Origin: a virus
Virus record (IMG/VR): IMGVR_UViG_3300029910_000441
Span: 1 to 26,219 of that record
Direction: 5' to 3' (one strand)
Length of the DNA: 26,219 bases
Made by a program: the position numbers and the translations under genes. The notes beneath the pieces are model-generated. The model was not told the DNA's origin. It did not search any database and saw only the letters and a list, made by a program, of their open reading frames with translations. Every line of letters begins with the position of its first letter. Within the stretch, counting starts at the first letter, position 1. Positions 1-6,801 of this stretch are shown here, piece after piece.

Positions 1-1
1 C

Positions 2-238
2 CACAAGTACGAAATCTGTCCTCAGTGTCACGGCGAAATCCGCCGGCGCCCAGGCCCACGGTGCCGCGTGCGCGGCGAGCTAACCCGCGCGTACCTTTAT
101 GGCTGTCGCTGCGGCGAGCGATTCTTCTTGGTCGAGTGGCCTGTACTGTCTGGATGCTACGTGGTCGGCTCACACATGCCGTTGCCGGGTGATATGGAAA
201 CGGATGTGTCCCTGCCGCTGCGCGGCTTCGTTAGTTAG
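2..238 (+). CDS. partial zinc-ribbon protein (5' end outside window)
   Basis: An open frame runs from the window edge to a TAG stop at 236-238, giving the last 78 residues of a protein whose start is missing. It carries a CPQC pair near residues 6-9 of the visible part and a CRCG knuckle about 30 residues later, the spacing of a four-cysteine zinc ribbon. The rest is basic and then hydrophobic, with no recognised enzyme domain. Similar small zinc ribbons recur in this window (for example at 6889 and 14677). A nucleic-acid-binding or adaptor role is only a guess. The 255 bases that follow, up to the HNH gene, hold no supported gene. They include T-rich runs at about 450-475 that lack a strong preceding stem, so no terminator is called. 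Confidence 0.6.
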   Translation, partial: HKYEICPQCHGEIRRRPGPRCRVRGELTRAYLYGCRCGERFFLVEWPVLSGCYVVGSHMPLPGDMETDVSLPLRGFVS

Positions 239-493
239 ATGGTGATCGGCTCCGCCGCTCCCGGCGCGCGTTGCTTCCCCATCGCGTGTGCCTACTCTCC
301 GTCGTCGCTTGCGTCTGCTTGAGTGTGTGTGTCGCTCTCTAGGTGCGACGTGTGCGCGAAGGGGTTGAAGCCAGAAAACCACCGGCGATATGACAAACCC
401 GATAATGGAGCGGACTTGTATAGTTTTGGGAGGGGGTGCGCTCGTTGTTATTTTTTTTGTTGCAATTTTTTTTATTCCTGATATTTTGATTTT

Positions 494-1234
494 GTGGAAT
501 TGGCTTATAAGAGAGTGGCACATTTCAAGAGATCGGCAACGTTGGAGGAGCGGTATTGGAACCACGTAATCAAGAACGGGGAGGGGTGCTGGGGGTGGGT
601 GGGGAGCACGCGGCAGGGGTACGGGAAGTTCATGTACGAGGGAAAGTGGATTTACGCGAGCCGATTCAGTTTAGAGAGGAAACTTGGGAGGAGGTTGAGG
701 AAGGGGAAGTTGGCATTACACGAGTGCGATAATCCGCCGTGTTCGAAGCCTGAGCATTTGTACGAGGGGACGCACAAGAACAACGCGGATGATGCAATAA
801 AGCGGGGGCGCTGGTCGAGGAGAGCGAATTTGACCGAGAAGCAGGTTTTAGAGATTCGGAAGATGCGTAGTCAGGGGATGAGATCGATTGAGATTTCAAG
901 GGCGCTTGGGATTTCGTACGGGAATGTTTATGGTGTGGTGACAGGTCGGACGTGGAAGGAATTGGGACCGGTCAAGGCTGGAAAACGGAGATCGGTGGGC
1001 AAGAAATCAGAAACTAAATTTCGTTGTGTAGAGTGCGGAAAGATTTCTACTGGGAGGATACCGCACTCTGGTTGGATGCAGGGAGATTTGACTTTCCGAT
1101 ATCCGCGTCGGCATTTGGTGAATGGGGAACCGTGTCCGGGAATGTTGAAGGAGGCGGAGTGGGTAAGGGTAAGGGTTAGGGTGACGATCGAGATAAGAAA
1201 AGCGAAGAAAGGGGTGGTCGATGGAACCAAATGA
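494..1234 (+). CDS. HNH endonuclease with HTH and zinc-ribbon tail
   Basis: Probable homing-type HNH nuclease of 246 residues. Residues 30-97 carry an HNH_3-like core: CWGW at 32-35, then HECDNPPC at 76-83, PEHL at 86-89 and a final THKNN, which supply the metal-binding and catalytic His/Asn. Residues 112-155 resemble the helix-turn-helix tail common in phage HNH enzymes and probably position it on DNA. A CVEC pair at 178-181 and a later Cys suggest an extra zinc ribbon. The GTG at 494 has no visible ribosome binding site. A second in-frame GTG at 515 follows AAGAGA and is an equally good start. The stop overlaps the next gene by 14 bases. Free-standing HNH genes are usually selfish elements; a DNA-processing role for the phage is the alternative. 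Confidence 0.8.
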   Translation: MELAYKRVAHFKRSATLEERYWNHVIKNGEGCWGWVGSTRQGYGKFMYEGKWIYASRFSLERKLGRRLRKGKLALHECDNPPCSKPEHLYEGTHKNNADDAIKRGRWSRRANLTEKQVLEIRKMRSQGMRSIEISRALGISYGNVYGVVTGRTWKELGPVKAGKRRSVGKKSETKFRCVECGKISTGRIPHSGWMQGDLTFRYPRRHLVNGEPCPGMLKEAEWVRVRVRVTIEIRKAKKGVVDGTK

Positions 1235-1805
1235 ACGGGATTGGAAGACGGACGAGTTTGGCGGTGAGGAGATTTGCGGGGACGTTTGGGAGCCACCGGA
1301 TGGAAGGCAGCGCCGGGTGTGCAACTACAGGAAATTCCCTCGTCATGACTATCATAGTGATGACAACGGTAAAAACTTTTGGAAGAGCGGGATGCCCAAA
1401 GGTGGGCTTGCGACGGTTCTCGGAACGCCGAAAGATCCCAGCCTGATTCCCGGTGGCCACAAGATTTTGGTGATTGAAGCGGGGAAGCCGAAAGTTCTGA
1501 ATCTCGAGAATCCGATTCATGTTGGCACGGTGCAATCGGACGGGTCGTTCACGATCGAGTGCGGGGACGGGTACGATTATTTCGTGCTCGGGGACGGGTC
1601 GGTGAGTGGATGGGGGTACAACAAATACCGGGTTGGACGGGAAGAGGAAATGCAGTTGTTGCGGTCAGATGTGATGAGAGAGATGCGAATGATGGAGAAG
1701 ACCATCGACAATTTTGTGCGTGAGATGTATTTGGCGCGGAATAAGCCCACCTGGTGGTCGCGGCTGCGCGATAAGTTCGTCAAGTGGCGGGAGATGGCGG
1801 AATGA
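1221..1805 (+). CDS. hypothetical protein
   Basis: This 194-residue protein is not recognised. The N-terminal half is rich in Gly, Asp and Trp and looks like a small beta-rich domain. Residues about 139-190 are charged and helical, ending in Trp/Arg/Lys-rich sequence, possibly a coiled coil or amphipathic helix. The ATG at 1221 follows AAAGGGGTGG and overlaps the end of the HNH gene. Its own stop overlaps the start of the HTH gene in an ATGA, so it is probably translated as part of the same cassette as the HTH, ATPase and ASCH genes. No membrane segment or catalytic motif is evident. Confidence 0.75.
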   Translation: MEPNERDWKTDEFGGEEICGDVWEPPDGRQRRVCNYRKFPRHDYHSDDNGKNFWKSGMPKGGLATVLGTPKDPSLIPGGHKILVIEAGKPKVLNLENPIHVGTVQSDGSFTIECGDGYDYFVLGDGSVSGWGYNKYRVGREEEMQLLRSDVMREMRMMEKTIDNFVREMYLARNKPTWWSRLRDKFVKWREMAE

Positions 1806-1972
1806 CCAGAACGCTAAAGGAAATCATTAAGGAAGCGGTGATCGGCGCCATGCTCGACGCGGAAAACAACGTGGCCAAGGCTGCGCGGATCTTGGGGGTC
1901 GGCCGGGCGACCGTGTACCGGAGGCTCAAGGAATACGGGATGCTCAAAAGGAACGTGAGGTCGATTCGATAA
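1802..1972 (+). CDS. Fis-type helix-turn-helix DNA-binding protein
   Basis: A 56-residue protein that is essentially one HTH_8 (Fis C-terminal type) domain. The segment NVAKAARILGVGRATVYRRL has the Fis/NtrC pattern, with the recognition helix around GRATVYRRL. Such domains bind DNA as dimers. I chose the ATG at 1802 because it overlaps the upstream stop as ATGA; a GTG at 1784 in the same frame would add six residues. Its TAA overlaps the ATG of the HerA-like ATPase (TAATG), so the two proteins are likely made together. That suggests it either regulates this cassette or recruits the ATPase to DNA; neither is shown. Confidence 0.8.
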   Translation: MTRTLKEIIKEAVIGAMLDAENNVAKAARILGVGRATVYRRLKEYGMLKRNVRSIR

Positions 1973-3720
1973 TGAGTTACATCGTGCTCGGAAAATCGGG
2001 AGCGCATAACGCGAAGCTTGATATCGACATCTTGCTTCGCACGCGCCTTCTCATTCAGGCCAATTCCGGTGGTGGCAAATCCTATTTGCTGCGGAGAATT
2101 GCCGAGCAACTCTTCGGGAAAGTCCCCGTTATCATCATCGATCCGGAAGGTGAGTTCGCCACGCTGCGCGAGAAGTTTGGGTTTGTTTTGGTCGGCAAAG
2201 GTGGCGAGACACCGGCAGACCCGCGGTCCGCGGCGCTTGTAGCTCATAAGCTACTCGAGCTCCGCGCCTCCGCGGTGTGCGATTTGTACGAGATGAAGCC
2301 TTCGGAGCGGCATCGGTGGGTGCGATTGTTCGCTGAAGCGATTGTGGACGCACCAAAAAAGCTGTGGCGGCCGACGATTTTCATCGTGGATGAGGTTCAC
2401 ACGTTCGCTCCAGAGCGCGGCGCCGGCGAGAGTGAAGCGTCGGAAGCGCTAATTGGGATGGCCACGCGCGGCCGGAAACGGCGTTTTTGCTCGATTTGGG
2501 CTACGCAGAGGCTTGGGAAAGTCCGGAAGGACGCTACCGCGGAGTTCTTGAATCGCCTCGTTGGGTCGACGTTTGAGGACGTCGACTTGAAGCGTGCGGC
2601 TGAATTGCTGAGTATTCGTCCAGAAGATCGGCGCGAGTTCGATGCTGAGATGCGCGTGCTGGAGCCTGGCAATTTCTACGGGCTCGGTCGAGCGATCGCG
2701 AAAGAGCGGATTTTGATTCACATTGGCCCGGTTGAAACGAGCCATGAAGTTGAGGATGCGAAGTACGGCGATGCGCCGCCCCCGGCACCGGATGAAATCC
2801 AGAAGCTTTTGCCGAAGCTGGCGGACTTGCCGAAGGAAGCCGAGGAGAAGGCGAAGACCGAGGCGGAATTGCGTACAGAGATTCGATCTCTCAAAGCGCA
2901 GTTGCGTAGTCAGCCGACCCATAAAATTGAAACGAAGCAGCCTGACAATTCGCAGTGGAATGAAATACAAAGGTACAAGGCTGGCGAAGCTCATCACAAA
3001 AAAGAATTCGAGGATTTATTGAGCATCACGCGGCAAGTCGTAAACGGCGTGGGGCAACTTTCGGTGCTGGCAAGTGAATTGGCAAGAATGAGGATTCCTA
3101 AGAGGTTCAATATTCCCCGATCGTCAAATTTGCCGAAGGTAAGAGTTTCTAGTGATGATCCACCAAAGCCGTCGCCGCTTCCTCCGCTGCCGAAGCTTGA
3201 GAAGTTTCCGCCAATTGAGCGGGATGCGTCGAACGGAGATTTGGGTGGACCGGAGAAAAAGATTCTTCGCGCACTCTCCGAACTGCGCTCGATCGGGAAA
3301 GAAACTCCGCCGAAAGAAATGGTTGCAGCTTGGGCTTTGTATTCGCCGAACGGTGGGGCGTTTGTGAATCCGCTCGGGAAACTGCGGACACTCGGGCTTG
3401 TGGAGTATCCGGCGCCGGGAGTTGTTTCTCTTACAGCTAGCGGACTTTCCACCATCGGAGAGATTCCGCCGCCTGATTCCGAAGAGATTATGCGGAGGCT
3501 TCAGAGTATTTGCAGTGGCCCTGAGTGGAAAATCCTCTATGCGCTATTCAAGGAAAGTGGCCAAGAGGAAGTGTCGCGTGCGGATCTCGCGATGCGGAGC
3601 GGGTACGAAGTAAAAGGCGGAGCGTTCGTAAATCCTTTGGGCGCGTTGCGGACCAAGGGGATACTCGATTACCCGCGGCCGGGATTTGTGAAAGCCGCAG
3701 ATTGGATCTTCGTGGAATGA
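1972..3720 (+). CDS. HerA/FtsK-superfamily ATPase with duplicated C-terminal module
   Basis: A 582-residue P-loop ATPase. Walker A is NSGGGKSY at 31-38, a conserved IIIDPEGEF strand lies at 54-62, Walker B is IFIVDEVH at about 136-143, and ATQR at 177-180 fits the sensor region. This is the DUF87/HerA pattern of ring-forming DNA translocases. Residues about 280-310 are charged and helical, followed by a Pro-rich linker at about 385-410. The C-terminus contains two related copies of a GGAFVNPLG.LRT.G..(E/D)YP motif about 90 residues apart, which look like tandem winged-helix or DNA-end-binding modules. Start overlaps the HTH gene stop; its stop overlaps the ASCH start. HerA ATPases usually pair with a nuclease (NurA or similar). 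None is obvious here except the HNH enzyme upstream. It is not the packaging terminase, which is at 16634. Confidence 0.85.
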   Translation: MSYIVLGKSGAHNAKLDIDILLRTRLLIQANSGGGKSYLLRRIAEQLFGKVPVIIIDPEGEFATLREKFGFVLVGKGGETPADPRSAALVAHKLLELRASAVCDLYEMKPSERHRWVRLFAEAIVDAPKKLWRPTIFIVDEVHTFAPERGAGESEASEALIGMATRGRKRRFCSIWATQRLGKVRKDATAEFLNRLVGSTFEDVDLKRAAELLSIRPEDRREFDAEMRVLEPGNFYGLGRAIAKERILIHIGPVETSHEVEDAKYGDAPPPAPDEIQKLLPKLADLPKEAEEKAKTEAELRTEIRSLKAQLRSQPTHKIETKQPDNSQWNEIQRYKAGEAHHKKEFEDLLSITRQVVNGVGQLSVLASELARMRIPKRFNIPRSSNLPKVRVSSDDPPKPSPLPPLPKLEKFPPIERDASNGDLGGPEKKILRALSELRSIGKETPPKEMVAAWALYSPNGGAFVNPLGKLRTLGLVEYPAPGVVSLTASGLSTIGEIPPPDSEEIMRRLQSICSGPEWKILYALFKESGQEEVSRADLAMRSGYEVKGGAFVNPLGALRTKGILDYPRPGFVKAADWIFVE

Positions 3721-4127
3721 AAGCACTTTCTATGACGCAGCCGTGGGCATCGTTGGTAGCGCTCGAAGAAAAGCGAATCGAGACGCGCTCGTGGAAAACA
3801 CCGTACCGAGGGCCGTTGGCAATCCATGCGGCGAAAACGTATCCAGGATGGGCGAAGGAATGGTGCAAGGAACCCACGTTCGCTAAGGCGCTAGGCAATT
3901 GCTGCCCAGAACTCTATCGCGGCTCGATCGTGTGTGTGACGAGTTTGCTGGATTGTGTTCGGACAGAAGACATCCGTGACAAATTGGAGTCAAAGGAAAT
4001 AGCGTTTGGCGATTACGGGATGGCTCGGTGGGCATGGATTCTCGGTCCAGTGGTAAAGCGGTTTGGAAGCGTCGAGTTTCCGGCAACCGGGCATTTGGGA
4101 TTGTGGGAGTGGGACGAACGCTCGTAG
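3717..4127 (+). CDS. ASCH-domain (PUA-like) protein
   Basis: A 136-residue protein opening with the ASCH signature: SMTQPWASLVALEEKRIETR at about residues 5-24, then SWKTPYRGPLAIHAAKTYP. The ASCH fold is a PUA-like beta barrel, predicted to bind RNA or modified nucleotides; one bacterial member (YqfB) hydrolyses N4-acetylcytidine. The ATG at 3717 overlaps the ATPase stop as ATGA, so it is likely translationally coupled. The C-terminal GHLGLWEW is typical of phage ASCH proteins. Its role in phages is not established. Being next to a HerA-like ATPase, it could read modified DNA or RNA, but this is speculation. Confidence 0.85.
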   Translation: MKALSMTQPWASLVALEEKRIETRSWKTPYRGPLAIHAAKTYPGWAKEWCKEPTFAKALGNCCPELYRGSIVCVTSLLDCVRTEDIRDKLESKEIAFGDYGMARWAWILGPVVKRFGSVEFPATGHLGLWEWDERS

Positions 4128-4169
4128 TTTATTCTTGACTATATTTCTGGTCGGAGGTAGATTTCGAAC

Positions 4170-4700
4170 ATGCAACGGCTATCAGATGCGATTATGCTTG
4201 GATCAACGTTGAAAAAGCATGGGCGTAGAGGAATGTTGTTTGACGATGACGGTGGGGCTTGTGCGGTAGGAATGGCATATACCGCCATTGGTATGACGAG
4301 GGAAATTTATTTTGCTACTCCGCCAGAATACGTAACTAAATTTATAAGGAACCAGGGATGGTTTTGGTGTTTTGACAAAACTGCAATGCTTCCATCGTGG
4401 GCATTGAAATGGACGCCGGGTGAGGTGGAGGATTATCGCGTCTCTGACATCATTACCTATTTGTACGATCACTATGTTTCCACAGACAAGGCTACGCTCG
4501 AGATGCTGGTTGATTGGGTTCGCTCCGTCGAGGACGAGCTTGGCGTCTATGCAAATGGATCGTCCGAAGGTCTGGACGACAAGGTTCCTAGCGATAGTCC
4601 TAAATTGGACTGTTTGCCGGAAGAAGGTGCCGTAACATTGGGTACTGCGGGAAACTGTGTGGTGAACACGGCTCCTGCGTCAGTAACGCTAGTGACGTAA
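4170..4700 (+). CDS. hypothetical protein
   Basis: A 176-residue protein with a CGGAGG ribosome binding site 12 bases before the ATG. The N-terminal part, with a helix followed by DDDGGACAVGMAYTAIG, is faintly reminiscent of small phage proteins of the DUF6197 type, but I cannot confirm this. Residues about 60-80 are aromatic-rich. The last 40 residues are low-complexity Ser/Pro/Ala/Val and probably disordered. No membrane helix or catalytic motif is seen. It follows the ASCH gene after a 42-base gap and may share its transcript. Confidence 0.7.
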   Translation: MQRLSDAIMLGSTLKKHGRRGMLFDDDGGACAVGMAYTAIGMTREIYFATPPEYVTKFIRNQGWFWCFDKTAMLPSWALKWTPGEVEDYRVSDIITYLYDHYVSTDKATLEMLVDWVRSVEDELGVYANGSSEGLDDKVPSDSPKLDCLPEEGAVTLGTAGNCVVNTAPASVTLVT

Positions 4701-4776
4701 ACTCGCAGCGGCACCAAAAAGTTTGGTACAGAGCATCACCTGGTTGTAAAAATTTATCAAGAAAGGAGGACAACCG

Positions 4777-4896
4777 ATGGCTTTGAATTCAACCGAAACT
4801 GCTCGCCTTGCTGACCTGGTGAAAATTCCAGTGGCCCAGCGTACCCCAGCACAAACGAAAGAGATTTCGGATCTACAATCAAGACAGAATAGCTAA
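4777..4896 (+). CDS. short hypothetical protein (39 aa)
   Basis: A 39-codon frame behind one of the best ribosome binding sites in the window (AAAGGAGG at about 4762-4769, 7 bases from the ATG), which is the main reason to believe it. The peptide is hydrophilic, with alternating Leu/Val in the first half and Gln/Ser/Lys in the second. No family is recognised. It lies between two unknown genes on the same strand. Confidence 0.6.
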   Translation: MALNSTETARLADLVKIPVAQRTPAQTKEISDLQSRQNS

Positions 4897-4945
4897 GGTT
4901 TGCACGTCAGGTGATGTTCTGTACTTATGTAATTCCCTAAAGTTC

Positions 4946-4965
4946 GCCGTCCATATCTGGACGGC
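4946..4965 (+). repeat. palindromic hairpin repeat, copy 1 (extended stem)
   Basis: GCCGTCCATATCTGGACGGC is an 8-bp perfect stem around TATC. It ends directly before the AGGAG ribosome binding site of the gene at 4976. The core GTCCATATCTGGAC recurs at 8253 (opposite orientation), 12952, 16654 (shorter) and 22337. It could be a protein-binding operator or an RNA hairpin controlling translation. Confidence 0.75.
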
Positions 4966-4975
4966 AGGAGAAAAA

Positions 4976-5311
4976 ATGGAAACCCCGATGAATGAAAACG
5001 AGATCCAGATTCGTTCGCACGAATTGAGTCTTTTGGGCGATCACCTGACGCGCCACGGTTTGACCGATCCGGTCATTCGGAAGTATATCGACGACCGCGG
5101 GAAGGCGCTGCGTTACGTGGCGCCGGCCGAGAAGCGCGCGTTCGTGCGGCGCGAAGGCCCGGTTCCTGCGGACAAGATGTTCAAGCCGTATCCGCTTGCG
5201 GGCGGGCCGCGTGGCGGATCGCCGACACCGATTTCCGGAACTGGCGCAAAGCCGTTCACTCCGTATCCGGTCGCACCGGCCGCGCAACAGCCCGGAAAGA
5301 GCGCGCGATAA
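4976..5311 (+). CDS. hypothetical protein with Pro-rich tail
   Basis: A 111-residue protein. The ATG has AGGAG five bases upstream, and that site abuts the palindromic hairpin at 4946-4965. Residues 1-60 look helical and charged. Residues 65-111 are Pro/Gly/Ala-rich with two related motifs, FKPYPLAGGP and FTPYPVAPA, and end in basic residues, so the tail is probably disordered. The family is unknown. The first tRNA gene starts four bases after the stop. Confidence 0.7.
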   Translation: METPMNENEIQIRSHELSLLGDHLTRHGLTDPVIRKYIDDRGKALRYVAPAEKRAFVRREGPVPADKMFKPYPLAGGPRGGSPTPISGTGAKPFTPYPVAPAAQQPGKSAR

Positions 5312-5315
5312 TTTC

Positions 5316-5391
5316 GCCAGCGTAGTTCAACGGTAAGAACGCTTCTCTCATAAGGAAGAAATGCACGGTCCAATTCCGGCCGCTGGTACCA
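5316..5391 (+). tRNA. tRNA-Met (CAT)
   Basis: Acceptor GCCAGCG pairs with CGCTGGT, followed by A and an encoded CCA. D-stem GTTC/GAAC; anticodon stem CTTCT/GGAAG with loop CTCATAA, anticodon at 5349-5351. The T-arm is weak (only three good pairs) and its loop is TCCAATT, with C instead of U at position 55. A CAT anticodon could also be lysidine-modified Ile2. This is the first gene of the tRNA region. Confidence 0.85.
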
Positions 5392-5410
5392 CTAACCTCG
5401 AAAGGACACT

Positions 5411-5770
5411 ATGAAAGCTGAACAGGTTGCAAGGGTTTGCCATGAGGCCAATCGGGCCTACTGTGAGGCGATCGGCGATAACTCGCAGGTACGGTGGGAA
5501 GATGCTCCGACGTGGCAACGCCAGTCGGCCATCACTGGCGTTGAGTTCGTTTTAAAGTCGCTGAGAGAATCAAAAACACTTCCGAGCCCGAGCATGTCGC
5601 ACGAAAGTTGGTTGCGGGAGAAGACGAAGGATGGATGGAAATACGGGCCAGTGAAGGACGTCGAGAAGAAAGAGCATCCGTGTTTTGTTTCTTACGATCA
5701 ATTGCCGCCGCAGCAGCGCGCGAAAGATTTTCTGTTTCTGGCGGTCGTGGAAGCGTTGTACAATTTCTGA
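5411..5770 (+). CDS. RyR-domain protein
   Basis: A 119-residue protein that is essentially one RyR (ryanodine-receptor repeat) domain: ARVCHEANRAYCEA at about 7-20, WQRQSAITGVEF at 35-46, DGWKYGPVKD at 74-83, then HPC and the QRAKDFLFLAVV helix at about 102-113. These are the hallmark blocks of bacterial and phage RyR domains. Prokaryotic RyR domains have been proposed, from comparative genomics, to bind nucleotide ligands in conflict systems; no reaction is known. The start has GAAAGG upstream. The gene sits between two CAT-anticodon tRNAs, and the second begins on the base right after its TGA stop. Confidence 0.85.
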   Translation: MKAEQVARVCHEANRAYCEAIGDNSQVRWEDAPTWQRQSAITGVEFVLKSLRESKTLPSPSMSHESWLREKTKDGWKYGPVKDVEKKEHPCFVSYDQLPPQQRAKDFLFLAVVEALYNF

Positions 5771-5848
5771 CGCGGACATTGAGCTACGGTGCGCTCGCAT
5801 CTCTCATAAGGATGGCCTTATCTGGTTCAACTCCAGAGTCCGCAACCA
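5771..5848 (+). tRNA. tRNA-Met (CAT), initiator-like acceptor end
   Basis: Acceptor CGCGGAC pairs with GTCCGCA, leaving C1 opposite A72, the hallmark of bacterial initiator tRNA; A73 and CCA are encoded. D-stem GAGC/GCTC; anticodon stem CATCT/GGATG, loop CTCATAA, anticodon 5805-5807. It lacks the three G:C pairs usual in the initiator anticodon stem and has one extra base between acceptor and D-stem. It begins directly after the RyR gene stop. Confidence 0.88.
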
Positions 5849-5850
5849 AC

Positions 5851-5924
5851 TGGGAAGTCGGCCAAAGGTAGGCCGCTGGGCCTTGGACTCAGCTATCCAC
5901 GTTCGAGTCGTGGCTTCCCAGCCA
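5851..5924 (+). tRNA. tRNA-Gln (TTG), C33
   Basis: Acceptor TGGGAAG/CTTCCCA with G73 and encoded CCA; the U1:A72 pair and G73 are usual Gln features. D-stem GGCC/GGCC; anticodon stem CTGGG/CTCAG, loop CCTTGGA, anticodon 5883-5885. Position 33 (5882) is C rather than the near-universal U. T-loop TTCGAGT is normal. Confidence 0.9.
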
Positions 5925-5931
5925 AATTTTT

Positions 5932-6005
5932 GCGCAGTTAGGTCAGTGGTAGACCGCCCGCCTCCAAATCGGGAAACGGAAGTTCGATCCTTTCGCTGCG
6001 CGCCA
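5932..6005 (+). tRNA. tRNA-Trp (CCA)
   Basis: Acceptor GCGCAGT/GCTGCGC, G73, encoded CCA. D-stem GGTC/GACC; anticodon arm CCCGC-CTCCAAA-TCGGG with anticodon 5964-5966 and one C/T mismatch next to the loop. T-arm GGAAG/CTTTC with loop TTCGATC. Confidence 0.92.
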
Positions 6006-6006
6006 C

Positions 6007-6096
6007 GGAGAAATGCTCGAGAGGCTGAAGAGGTCCGACTGCTACTCGGACGTGCTGTAAAAGGCACCGTTGGTTCGAATCCAACTTTCTCCGCCA
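6007..6096 (+). tRNA. tRNA-Ser (GCT)
   Basis: Class II tRNA. Acceptor GGAGAAA/TTTCTCC, G73, encoded CCA. Anticodon stem TCCGA/TCGGA, loop CTGCTAC, anticodon 6041-6043. The long variable arm follows the anticodon stem. T-loop TTCGAAT. Confidence 0.94.
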
Positions 6097-6100
6097 GTTC

Positions 6101-6176
6101 GGTCCCGTAGCTCAATTGGAAAGAGTTCCAGATTACGAATCTGGCGATCGCGGTTCGAATCCGTGCGGGACCGCCA
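6101..6176 (+). tRNA. tRNA-Arg (ACG)
   Basis: Acceptor GGTCCCG/CGGGACC, G73, encoded CCA. D-stem GCTC/GAGT; anticodon stem CCAGA/TCTGG, loop TTACGAA, anticodon 6135-6137. A34 would be read as inosine if the host TadA modifies it. T-loop TTCGAAT. Confidence 0.94.
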
Positions 6177-6181
6177 AGTTT

Positions 6182-6269
6182 GGAGCAATGGCACAGCGGC
6201 AACTGCCCCGGACTGTAAATCCGGTGTCCCTTCGGGACTACGAAGGTTCGAGTCCTTCTTGCTCCACCA
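6182..6269 (+). tRNA. tRNA-Tyr (GTA)
   Basis: Class II tRNA. Acceptor GGAGCAA/TTGCTCC, A73, encoded CCA. D-stem GGCA/TGCC; anticodon stem CCGGA/TCCGG, loop CTGTAAA, anticodon 6215-6217. Long variable arm contains CCCTTCGGG. T-loop TTCGAGT. Confidence 0.94.
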
Positions 6270-6274
6270 TTTTC

Positions 6275-6350
6275 GGTTCCGTCGTCCAATTGCACAGGAC
6301 ACTACCCTCCGAAGGTAAAAATTCCGGTTGGAATCCGGACGGGACCGCCA
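6275..6350 (+). tRNA. tRNA-Arg (CCG), C19:G56 elbow
   Basis: Acceptor GGTTCCG/CGGGACC, G73, encoded CCA. D-stem GTCC/GGAC with loop AATTGCACA, so G18 is kept but position 19 (6293) is C. The T-arm TCCGG/CCGGA has loop TTGGAAT, so position 56 (6330) is G. The universal G19:C56 pair is thus replaced by C19:G56. Anticodon loop CTCCGAA, anticodon 6309-6311; the anticodon stem CTACC/GGTAA has one mismatch at its outer end. Confidence 0.9.
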
Positions 6351-6396
6351 AATAACTATTGCAAGCCTGAAGTCTTTCCTGTAAAACAGCAAGCGT

Positions 6397-6471
6397 GCTC
6401 TCGTGGCCGAATGGACTAGGCGCTCGAGTCCTAATCGAGTAACGCGAGTTCGAATCTCGCCGAGAGCTCCA
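6397..6471 (+). tRNA. tRNA-Arg (CCT)
   Basis: Acceptor GCTCTCG/CGAGAGC, T73, encoded CCA. D-stem GCC/GGC; anticodon stem CTCGA/TCGAG, loop GTCCTAA, anticodon 6430-6432. T-arm GCGAG/CTCGC with loop TTCGAAT. The 13 bases AAAACAGCAAGCG just upstream (6383-6395) recur before tRNA-Glu at 11282-11294. Confidence 0.92.
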
Positions 6472-6472
6472 T

Positions 6473-6549
6473 GCGAGCGTGGTGCAACTGGTAGACACGG
6501 TGACCCCAAAAGTCATTTTTTGCGAGTTCGAATCTCGCCGCTCGCACCA
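6473..6549 (+). tRNA. tRNA-Leu-like (CAA), C33, short variable loop
   Basis: Acceptor GCGAGCG/CGCTCGC, A73, encoded CCA. The D-arm (GTG/CAC with loop containing GGTAGA) is Leu-like. Anticodon stem GTGAC/GTCAT, loop CCCAAAA, anticodon 6507-6509, with C at position 33 (6506). Only TTTTT separates the anticodon stem from T-stem GCGAG, so the class II variable arm expected of Leu tRNA is absent. Charging identity is therefore uncertain. Confidence 0.8.
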
Positions 6550-6563
6550 ATATTGGAGGGGTG

Positions 6564-6704
6564 ATGGGAACTACTTGTAAGCACGGAACGGACAATATGT
6601 TTACGTGTCCTCATTGCCGAAAAGAATTTAAGGTTTCCGAAGCGATCAGGGAGCCGAGAAAAGAAGAGAAGTCGATGGAAGAGCAGCAACGAGAAGTTGA
6701 GTGA
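6564..6704 (+). CDS. small zinc-finger protein (46 aa)
   Basis: A 46-residue frame with a GGAGGGG ribosome binding site just before the ATG. C5-K-H7 followed by CPHC at 15-18 gives a plausible Cys/His zinc knuckle. The second half is highly charged (Glu/Lys/Arg). It lies between two Leu tRNA genes, and the next tRNA starts four bases after the stop. No specific family is recognised; a nucleic-acid-binding role is inferred only from the knuckle and charge. Confidence 0.65.
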   Translation: MGTTCKHGTDNMFTCPHCRKEFKVSEAIREPRKEEKSMEEQQREVE

Positions 6705-6708
6705 CATT

Positions 6709-6791
6709 GCGCGAGTGGTGGAATGCATACACATCAGCCTTAGAAGCTGACGCCTTCGGGATTGGGGGTTCGACTCCCTCCTCGCGCACCA
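6709..6791 (+). tRNA. tRNA-Leu (TAG)
   Basis: Class II tRNA. Acceptor GCGCGAG/CTCGCGC, A73, encoded CCA. Anticodon stem TCAGC/GCTGA, loop CTTAGAA, anticodon 6741-6743; long variable arm CGCCTTCGGG. The D-loop reads AATGCATA (G18, C19) while the T-loop is normal TTCGACT (C56), so the 19:56 pair appears to be lost here. Confidence 0.92.
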
Positions 6792-6801
6792 AATTTAGAA
6801 T

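Noticed and set aside
440-480. T-rich run as an intrinsic terminator before the HNH gene
   Set aside because: I find no stable stem immediately before the T-runs, so it is only an AT-rich patch.
4135-4163. TTGACT-N17-TAGATT as a promoter for the gene at 4170
   Set aside because: Transcription would start at the ATG and leave out the CGGAGG ribosome binding site, so it is probably chance.
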